A stretch of 64,000 nt of DNA from Hesseltinella vesiculosa. Taxonomy: Eukaryota; Mucoromycota; Mucoromycetes; Mucorales; Cunninghamellaceae. The translations under genes and the position numbers were made by a program. The DNA lies in the NCBI GenBank assembly GCA_002104935.1, contig MCGT01000024.1:186001-250000 (forward strand). Direction: 5' to 3'. Shown one piece after another: positions 56,243 to 64,000 of the stretch. Below the pieces are notes generated by a model. It did no database searches. It had not been told where the DNA came from and saw nothing but the letters and a program-made list of their open reading frames with translations. Numbering within the stretch: the first letter of the stretch is position 1; every line of letters begins with the position of its first letter.

Positions 56243-59200
56243 ATGTCGGACGACAATAATGAATATGCTGAAGATGCTGCCATTCTAAAGTTTTACCATA
56301 TTGATTCCTTTGAACCTGGCATATGGACAGATGACGCCGGCGACCAAACGCAAGAAACGGCAAAAGAACAGTTCGACCGACGTGGCGATGGGAATACCAA
56401 CGACACATCCCAACCTGTTGATGACATGGATATGTCCATTGATACCAAGGATCCTTTGGGACTGCTACCCTCCATCTTTGAAAAGTAATGTCTAGTGAAA
56501 ACGCTTTGCTAGCCACTCATCGTTCTTTATAGTGAGGTGTCTCTCAAAACGACCAAAATGACCGACTTGAAAGAAAGCATGTCTCCAGAGTCAGTAAAGC
56601 ACGGATAGAGCTAACGTTTCTCTTTTTCCATGTTTCTCTCTTAGAATCGTCCCTGATGATCAGCAGTAAAAACTTCAATCCTCGGCAATTCCTGTTGCAC
56701 GTGCACAAGGAGGCCACCTACAACGACTTGGTGCACGGCGAAAAGCGACTAAGACATGGCGTCGACCAACGCTCAGAAGCCCTCAAGTCACTGGTGCATA
56801 GCAACTTTGATCGATTTGTCACAGCCAAAAACACCATCGACCATGTCTATGAGGAAATGCGCTCATTCCAGCTAAATGAACAGATGGAATTCGGCACCAA
56901 GGACCTCCGACTGTCCCTAGAAGGTAGATAAAAAGACGGACAACCGAACCGACGCTCACCCCCCCCCCCATTTTCTCCTACAGAGGCCAACAGCAAAGCG
57001 TCCCAGATCTACGGCCCTGTCGTCGAGCGTCGCCAGCGCGTGGAAAAAGTCCGCAACACCCTCTCTATCCTCCAGCAATACAAATTCTTCTTCAATCTGC
57101 CCAGCAGTTTGCTTGAATCCATTCGTCAGGTACAACCTTGTGAACAGGCGTTGTGTATGATCTACAAACTCACTCGTCTATCTTCTCCGCCAGAATAAAT
57201 ATGAATCGGCCATTCGAGACTACCGAAAGGGCAAGTATCTGTACCAGATTGTCAAGACTGGGCCTGTTGCCAACATCCAACAGCACGACCCACAAGAAGA
57301 AGATTTCACCGGTGTTTCCGACACCCATCGACGAGTGTTTGACAAGGTGTGGGACGAAGTCACCAAGATCATTGGTGAATTGCAAAATATCCTGCTGAAA
57401 ATGTTGCAAGATCCCTGGCGCAACATGGACGAGCAAGAGAAAACCATCAAGTAAATTGACAGCCCAGGTGACATGACTAGACGACCAATCATTGAATGTT
57501 TTTTTTTTGTCTGTGCTTGTAGCTATCTTTTTGAGCTTGACACCAAAGAAGACCCTGCTTGGTTTTATCTCGACAGCCAATACCAGTGGATCATGGGATT
57601 AATGAAAGACACCTTTGCAACCAACATGGACAAAGTCGACAAGATCAAGGCCACTCAGTCCTTCAAAGAATCCACGGTGCAACGCAGCATTTCTTTGAAA
57701 CATGCGATCCACGTGATCGAGTCCAAGACGCTGTCCTTGGACACCGATGACAGCAGCGATCTACGTACGTGGCGGGCCATTGCTGAAGCCGTCAAGGCTC
57801 TCTCCAGCTTGTTAGTGCAATGTCTCCCGGACTTTTGGCGCCTCTCCAAAGCATTCATTGAAGGCAAATTCAAGAAAAAGGTACACAAAGGAGGGAGGAA
57901 GCAATCGGACCATCTCACCTTTTTTATTTCAAGACCGTCTCCAGCGATGAAATCACTCGAAAGCCAAGCGGCCGACGTGGGCGCAACATGAACGTGGATC
58001 TGACCAAGGTAGAGCAATGCCAAAGCATGTCACGCAATATTGTCGATCGCTATGCGTCGCTTCTGTCAGAATATTTCGACTTGGAAGGCACCCAGTCCAT
58101 GCCCAAGGATGCGTCGAAAAAAATCCAACTGCCTGAATTCTTGCCCGTCAACACCAATTCAATCCACGTGTCGGAACACTTGTCCCGCATCATCAACACT
58201 ATTGCCAACTGTATCACCGATATCAACGGCATCCACCTTCCAGGCGAAACGTTTGCTGGTCTGACACATTTGATGGAAAAGGCACGGTTTAAGTTTTTGG
58301 ATGTCATTTGCGTATGCTGGGAACGAGGTAAAAAAAAAAAAAATCAGTGTCCTCGTTCTCATTGCTTTTCTTGTAGATGCAAAGAGCTTTTACTACTTGG
58401 AAGACTGGGTACTAGATCCATTTAACCAGCAGTATACTTGCCTGTTGAAACGCTACTATGAATATCACAAGTTCTGTGCCCGCTCAGCCTATAAAGTGTC
58501 CACGTTGTCCGTGACGATGGATGCTGATAACCGAGTCCATTCACCCCGTGTCCAGCCCGATCATCTCGACAAGATCCGCTCCTCGTTCTTGGACTCGACT
58601 TTCTCCTTTTTGGATGGTCTAGTGCAAGTCGCCTTTTCAGACTACAAGCCTCTATCCGAAAAAGACGAACTTCTACTGGCCAAGCAGCGCGGTCGCATGG
58701 ATGTGCATTCCATGGTAGGTGAAGTGGTGCGGCGATGTACCGACGGCTCATTTTTTTTTTCTCATGAAAAGGATATTCGTATCTTGTTGACGGTCAGCAA
58801 TTTGGCACATATGCGATTGGCAGTGATCCGCAAGCTGGTGACCTTGTTTGAAAATGCCTACAAAGTGAATTTGGAAGAAGACTACAAAGTAAGTTTATCT
58901 GCAGACGAACGTCTTTTACCCGTCTTTTCTAACTCTTCCCCCTGTAGACATTAATTGACGTGGTTGATCAATTGGATCAAATTCTCTTCAACGACTACAT
59001 CAAGCGCAAAACAGCCACGATCCGCGATATCATTACACACGGTATTTTGAAAAGCGGTATTGACTGGTACAACATCTCCAAACCCTCAGGTAAAAAAAAA
59101 AAAAAAAAAAGAGAGAGAGAGAGAGATGGTAGATAGCCAGAGCTTCATAGTTACTCACAAACACTTAGAGGTGCATTCGTTTGTGTACGAGGCCTTGACG

Positions 59201-59587
59201 GTCATGGTGACAGTGCATTCAAATATCAGCAGTGTTAGCAAGCAATTGATTCCTCGAGCCTTGTCTGCTCTGCTAGAAAATATGGCCAACGACTGCCTGA
59301 GCTGTTTCCGAAAGGTCGAGCGATTTGGAATGGGCGGCATGTTGCAAGCCACGTTGGAAATTGAATTTATGCACCAAACCTTGTCGCAATATGTGTCGCC
59401 TGCAGCTTCAGAAACCTTGCAAAAGATCTATCAAACGATCGAGCAAGCTTATGATCAGCAGCAGCAGCACAGTGGCAACCTGCAAGCAGAACTCGGTCAT
59501 GTCAAGGAATTACTCGTCTACAGCCGCAAGAGCACTGTCATGCAATTCCTCTGTTTCAAGCCCAACAAGGAAAAGTCGAGAAGATAA
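56243..59587 (+). CDS. SEC5: Exocyst complex component Sec5
   Basis: Subunit of the exocyst that tethers secretory vesicles at growth sites. Eleven exons: 56243-56484, 56533-56593, 56645-56923, 56984-57129, 57194-57450, 57523-57880, 57934-58327, 58377-58714, 58772-58888, 58948-59089, 59169-59587; about 917 aa, the right size. Sec5 signatures are DPLGLLPSIF near the N-terminus, MISSKNFNPRQFLLHVH, the region HSNFDRFVTAKNTIDHVYEE and helical bundles through the rest. Exons 3-11 join perfectly in frame, but the junction between exons 2 and 3 is off by one base with canonical GT-AG sites (see findings). No other defect is seen. Confidence 0.9.
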
Positions 59588-59719
59588 CAAACCACCATCC
59601 TTTTTCGTCGTGTACTGTCATAAAACAAACATCAGCCATCTCACCACTGAAAAAAAAAAATCCTGCTTTCATGTACATTTATATTTTATTTCCTCGTTTA
59701 TGGCCATACTTGACGTCAG
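59588..59719. other. Sec5 3' end
   Basis: Short spacer with a poly-A run (59649-59660), presumably the Sec5 3' untranslated region. Confidence 0.4.
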
Positions 59720-60265
59720 CATCTTTCAATGCTATCTTGCGGGAACGTAGTAGGAGGAGAGCCTCTTGAAATGCCGTCCAGGGCACAGCTCTTTGATCCA
59801 GGTGAGTAGCTCTTGCAGGTGTTCATGCATTGATGTAAGGGCCATTCACGTTTTTTTTGGTCTTGAGAAGCTGTGCACGGCGGTGGTTGGCGCATGGGTG
59901 GCAAGCACGGATGTGGCGGGTCTGATGTTGGCCTACGAGGAGGCAGCGGCGTGTGCAAGGGCGGCATGCGCAGTAGCGGCGATCGCAGAGGTGGCGGGGT
60001 GGGTGGACATCAGCATTGTCTTGCCACAAAGATCAAAGTGAATAGCACCCCTGCAAATGGCCTAGTATACCAGGACGCCTGTAATGGCACAATGGGCCAA
60101 GGGCTAAGTCGCTGGCAAAGCTACCGGAGACTTCACCCACGGTGTCCAATGGGGAAGGCAAAGATGCGGACAGTCATCGTGAGGGTGGGGTGATGGCAGA
60201 GCGAGCCAAATGCTTAAGCTCAAGGATAATGTGCCAATACTGGCGGATTGACGGGTGAAAACGAT
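59720..60265 (-). pseudogene. Fragment related to the decayed membrane-protein gene at 8.3-10 kb
   Basis: On the minus strand it contains YWHIILELKHLARSAITPP, then VGEVSGSFASDLALG, co-linear with HCWCIAFELERLAHSTTPR and VGEVPDSFATEFALG at 9575-9400; DNA words such as AACTTCACCCACAGTGG have clear counterparts. Stops and frame changes interrupt it, and it passes into an Ala/Pro-rich stretch (ATSAIAATAHAALAHAAASS). It is a second decayed copy rather than a gene. Confidence 0.4.
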
Positions 60266-60610
60266 AGGTTTCACACCAAGAGTTGCAAGATATGAGAGCG
60301 CATGGCTCTTCCGGGATGCGTTGCGATCCCCTTGCCACACAGAGCTAGGTGTTTCGCAGATGACCTCAGGGACCAGAAAAGCGGCAAATGATCTGTTGCT
60401 TTTCTGTTCCATTTTCACTTGCCGACTTGCTGGTCTTGAAGACATGTTTAGGTTAAACATGGCGCATATCGCAATTTTGATCAAGAGCATTAGCAGCCAA
60501 GGATGTCAGGCATCCTCTTTGAATATACACTTTAAAAGTTTGCGCCTTAGTTAGTGTATGAAGTCTAGGTGTTGTTTCTTACAAGAATCGAGCTTACCTT
60601 GATCATGTTG
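60266..60610. other. Intergenic, no gene seen
   Basis: A minus-strand frame covers 60104-60490, but it overlaps the pseudogene and shows no domain. Treated as non-coding. Confidence 0.4.
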
Positions 60611-61135
60611 ATAAAAAAAAAATAAAAAATCGGACCATTTTCCCCAGAGAGCCCCGGGCCATCTGATAAAATAAATTCACCCCAATTTTACATACAAGTG
60701 CAAAATGATAAGACATGGACCTGATTAAATTACAAGTCTCCCAGGCAACGGACGGAAATTTTGCAACGGGTGGAAGATTGCTATGGCCAGGAATCCAAGG
60801 CAATGCGGACCTTGATTTTGGATTTTTTTTTTTTTTTCAAAAAAAATTACAAATACTACACAGGATTTTTGAGTGATTGCATCGATGCGCTATTTTGCGT
60901 GGGTGCGTAAATGCATGGATAAGGATGATGCTGAAAAAATCAGGACGATTGATAAAAGTTGCCCAGCCAACTTTTTATCAGTTTTGTTTTGGTCCCTCCG
61001 ATTCCCCAGCTAAAAAAAGTTTAAAATCGGCCATTTTCTACAGTCAACCCGCCTGGCAAATTTGCTCAAAAACCACAGTGCCAAATGAGTCAGGTCAACT
61101 CTTGCACACCTGCATCAAACATTGAAAAATGGCCT
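60611..61135 (-). repeat. MITE-family elements, copies 4 and 5 (nested or tandem)
   Basis: 60760-61110 is a nearly full minus-orientation arm of the element at 12898-13728: CAGGAATCCAAGGCAATGCG, a poly-T then CAAAAAAAATTAC, GATGCTGAAAAAATCAGGAC, GCCCAGCCAACTTTTTATCA, GATTCCCCAGCTAAAAAAAG, and the outer CAAAAACCACAGTGCCAAAT. 60611-60720 is a second outer end in the same orientation (AAATAAATTCACCCCAATTT). The arrangement suggests insertion of one copy beside or into another. Confidence 0.65.
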
Positions 61136-61235
61136 GGATTAGAAGGACAGCACTCTCAGAAGTGCTAGAAGATTGGTAAACAGGCACTGGACATGATTTC
61201 GCTTGATGATGTTTTCTCGCCCCTGAAAATGACAT

Positions 61236-61544
61236 ACCGCCATTCCCGGTCCATGCAACAACACTACGCCTATCACTGAGCACCATACCATTGGCTCTGA
61301 TCAACCCAGCAGCAGCAGCCCTCCTACAACTGAGCATTTAGGCAAACGGCAGCCAAGGTCAGTTTGCAATTGCGAATCTCTCTCACTTTTTTTTTTTTTT
61401 TATTGTGTTAAAAGGGACGAACCATGGGTTCAGCATCTCAAGAAAGCGAAACAGGAACTTTTGGAAAAACAAGCAACTTTGGAAAAGGATCTGGAAACTG
61501 TGAAGGGGATGATCCAATCCCTTGATGATATGCTGAGCTCATGA
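61236..61544 (+). CDS. Two 3' exons of an unidentified coiled-coil gene (fragment)
   Basis: Open from 61236 to a donor at 61358 (GTCAGT), then an acceptor after a poly-T tract and exon 61415-61544. The joined product runs through GSDQPSSSSPPTTEHLGKRQ into a charged helix (DEPWVQHLKKAKQELLEKQA, then LEKDLETVKGMIQSLDDML) and stops. Phase joins exactly across the intron. The 5' part is missing: a stop lies just upstream and MITE sequence precedes it. It may be a real small gene with an unseen first exon or a truncated remnant. Confidence 0.4.
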   Translation, partial: TAIPGPCNNTTPITEHHTIGSDQPSSSSPPTTEHLGKRQPRSVCNCESLSLFFFFYCVKRDEPWVQHLKKAKQELLEKQATLEKDLETVKGMIQSLDDMLSS

Positions 61545-61630
61545 ATTCAAGCGACACCAAAAATTAGTAAAAGATTGAAAGATGGAAAAACAAGCCGCAG
61601 AAAAAATATTTTATTTGTTTTCTTTCGCAC

Positions 61631-62095
61631 AACTTCTCTTGGGAAGCTTTTCAACTTTTCTTTCATGGGAAGCTATTCAACTTCTCTTTCATGGGAAGCT
61701 ATTCAACTTCTCTTTCATGGGAAGCTATTCAACTTCTCTTTCATGGGAAGCTATTCAACTTCTCTTTCATGGGAAGCTATTCAACTTCTCTTTCATGGGA
61801 AGCTATTCAACTTCTCTTTCATGGGAAGCTTACAACTTCATTGAAGCTGTATCCCTTTTTTAAAGAATGAAAATGAAAAAAAAAAAAATCCGTTGTGAGA
61901 AACCCACTGGGAAGCTATTCAACTTCTCTTTCATGGGAAGCTATTCAACTTCTCTTTCATGGGAAGTTATTCAACTTCTCTTCAATGGGAAGCTATTCAA
62001 CTTCTCTTTCATGGTAAGCTTACAACTTCATTGAAGCTGTATCCCTTTTTTAAGAATGGAAATGAAAAAAAAAAAATCCGTTGTGAGAAGCCCAA
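61631..62095. repeat. 26-bp minisatellite in two blocks, each with the same tail
   Basis: Unit TTCAACTTCTCTTTCATGGG plus AAGCTA (26 bp). Block 1 (61631-61829) has about eight units; block 2 (about 61909-62019) has about five, less regular. Each block ends in a shared tail of about 75 bp (61826-61897 and 62015-62088) that starts AAGCTTACAACTTCATTGAA and ends ATCCGTTGTGAGAA. So the whole block-plus-tail was itself duplicated. Because 26 is not a multiple of 3, all three plus frames carry the same peptide repeat out of register; it is not a coding repeat. Confidence 0.9.
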
Positions 62096-62925
62096 AAGAT
62101 AGGTAGACTTCTAATGATCTTTGACCTCTCTTTCCACTTGAAGGAAAGAAAATAGTGGATACTACTAAACACTTTCTCCTGATGTCGCAGTAAGTAAAGC
62201 CCTGTACTTTTTTCTTACTTCGATTCCTGCCGGTGCACACAATCGCCGTTCATATGCCCAAACCTCTTTTCGGTGTTCGAGCATAAAGTGATGGCGTCGA
62301 GATGAGCTAACCATCCCTTCTGCCAGCCATAATTTGAAAGCAGCCAGACCCTCACTTTTCGTGGAACCATCATTGTCATCCAAAGCCTGTAACCAATAGC
62401 AGCAGCCTACAAAGCAGTAGAGTCGGTGCCAGTAAAAATAAAAAAGAAGCCAACATTGCGGAAATTGAATATGGATCACATTGCCAAATTAGTCAACTCA
62501 CTCCAAATTTTGCACACCTGCATCAAACCAATGGCCTTGATTAGAATGATATCTATGAAGTGCTAGAAGATTCGTAAACAGGTCACTGGACATGATGTCG
62601 TTTGATGATGCTTTCTCGCCTCTGAAAATGATTAAGCGGTTCGTCCGTTGGTTGACCCACCAAAAAAATAGTTTATTCACGGCCTAGAGAAAAACATGGC
62701 AAAAAGCTGGGAGGGATCCGGGAAGAGGAGACAGGAAAGAAATCAGGTATAAATCAAGTACAGAAAAAGAATATTGGAGTAATAAAAAAAGAAGGGGATG
62801 TCAAGGAGTGGTAATAAAGAAACAGGCGAGGATATCTATAAAGCTATAATGTTAACATCGGCATCCTTCATCACAGTCTCCAAAAAGATAAAAATAAAAA
62901 AGGGTACAAGAGGCAGTCCTTTTGC
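62096..62925. other. Repeat-derived spacer before Arp1
   Basis: 62500-62640 repeats the segment at 61110-61240 (shared AAGTGCTAGAAGATT and TTTGATGATGCTTTCTCGCC-like words). On the minus strand 62479-62165 is open with a protein-like stretch (LAAFKLWLAEGMVSSSRRHH), perhaps a transposon relic; no family recognised. The last part should be the Arp1 3' untranslated region. Confidence 0.4.
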
Positions 62926-64000
62926 TTAGAAAGCCTTTTTGTGAATGATGTCGGGATCTTCTTGGTACTCTTCGGCAGAAACCCACATCTTCTTGAAGGT
63001 GCTGAGGGAGGCCAAAATGGACCCACCGATCCAGGTGCTGTACTTGCGTTCGGGAGGGGCATAGATCTTGATCTTGATGTCCTTGAGTGCCAAGCGCTTC
63101 ACTTCGGATAATAATCTCTCACCAAAACCTATGAGTCAAAACAGGGTTGCCAAAGGGTGGAGAAGAGGTGAGAAGACTAGGGCAGAAGAAACTGGGTCGT
63201 ACCTTTGCAGAGCGTGGAGCCACCGGACAATACAATGTTGGAATACAGCGATTTGCGCAAATCCAAATCAGCACGGCCAATACAGTCGACAATGGTTTGA
63301 TGGACACCAGGATATTCTTCGCCAATCAATTCAGGCTGGAACAAGATTTCAGGAGCACGGAAGCGTTCAGCCCCGAGCTTGATGATATTGCCGTCGGGGA
63401 GCATGAAATCATCCATCTTGCCACTGGTTTCCTTCTCTTCCTTGGTAGGGTTCAGAGCAACATAGCAGGTCTTTTCTTTGATGATGCGCACCACTTCTTT
63501 TTCGGCAGTTGTTCTAAAGTTGTATCCAGCTTTGCGAAGCAACAATTGCAGGTGCTCTGTCACATCTCGGCCAGCAATGTCAACACGGCGAATAGCATGC
63601 GGTACGGCAAACCCTTCGTACACAGGCACAGAGTGAGTCACACCATCACCGGAATCCAGCACGATGCCAGTGGTTCGGCCCGAGGCATACAGACTGAGGA
63701 CGGCTTGGATCGATGTGAAAAGAGCGGGCACGTTGAAGGTTTCAAAAAAGATTTGGGCCGCGTTGTCTCGATTAGATCTTGGGTTCAGGGGGGCTTCGGT
63801 CAACAGCACAGGATGCTACCACAGGAAATATTTTTAATTGGCGCTGATGCGTATGGCGCAACTGTGCCTTACCTCTTCAGACAAAGTCTTCAGTTCATCG
63901 GTGTAGATATACTGCCAGATCCGTTCCATGTCTTCCCAGTCGGTCACAATCCCGTGTTCCAAAGGATATCTGATTTTCAACAGACCTCGAAGTTCTTGTG
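62926..64000 (-). CDS. ARP1: Actin-related protein Arp1 (centractin), 5' end off the window
   Basis: Subunit of the dynactin mini-filament that couples dynein to cargo. Visible exons: beyond 64000 to 63873, 63815-63203, 63128-62926. The actin fold is clear: [107 protein letters not shown]. The C-terminus (PDIIHKKAF) and the [11 protein letters not shown] block point to Arp1 rather than actin, whose tail is KCF. Introns are in phase. The N-terminal about 75 residues lie outside the window. Confidence 0.93.

Noticed and set aside
61575..61863. Repetitive peptide (SYSTSLSWEAIQLLFHGKLF in shifting registers) as a repeat protein
   Set aside because: The 26-bp unit shifts frame each copy, so all frames show the same out-of-register pattern. 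It is a minisatellite, not a gene.

Overview
This is a window of a fungal nuclear genome, most likely Mucoromycota (Mucorales-like). The reasons are: many short GT-AG introns (about 45-80 nt), pepsin-type secreted proteases of the rhizopuspepsin type, a LIM/RhoGAP of the Lrg1 type, Zn2Cys6 regulators, and very frequent poly-A/poly-T runs. There are no bacterial features. Exon boundaries were worked out by hand from splice signals and reading-frame phase; unless stated, every multi-exon gene joins in frame.

Layout. 0-4.5 kb: two tandem, clearly paralogous Zn2Cys6 transcription factors on the minus strand (the first runs off the left edge). 5-19.7 kb: an accessory region holding three secreted aspartic protease paralogues, each with about 1 kb of shared upstream DNA. 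Between protease A and proteases B/C lies a transposon graveyard: a decayed membrane-protein gene, a 1-kb palindromic element next to a broken pogo/Tigger-like transposase, and a MITE with about 340-bp terminal inverted repeats whose relatives occur at four other places in the window. 19.7-24.9 kb is gene-poor, with two weakly supported genes.

24.9-59.6 kb is a dense housekeeping block: Lrg1-like LIM-RhoGAP, holo-ACP synthase, peroxisomal acyl-CoA thioesterase II, mitochondrial D-lactate dehydrogenase, a BTB/CAP-Gly protein, a multi-FAS1 membrane protein, a glucose/sorbosone dehydrogenase-like beta-propeller, COP9 signalosome subunit 8, an SLC49-type MFS transporter, a coiled-coil protein, a VHS-GAT sorting adaptor, an unknown Pro-rich protein, ribosomal proteins eS30 and eS1, and exocyst Sec5. 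59.6-62.9 kb is again repeats and gene fragments, including a 26-bp minisatellite. The right edge carries the 3' part of Arp1 (centractin).

How genes relate. AcpS and the thioesterase are divergent over 235 bp and both concern acyl carriers or acyl-CoA. eS30 and eS1 are co-oriented ribosomal genes. The Zn2Cys6 pair and protease trio could form a regulator/effector neighbourhood, but that is inference from proximity only. I found no convincing intact tRNA, rRNA or CRISPR. The best candidates for something not already catalogued are the conserved three-block upstream module of the protease trio, the palindrome next to the broken transposase, the structured intron in eS1, and the BTB-CAP-Gly architecture.
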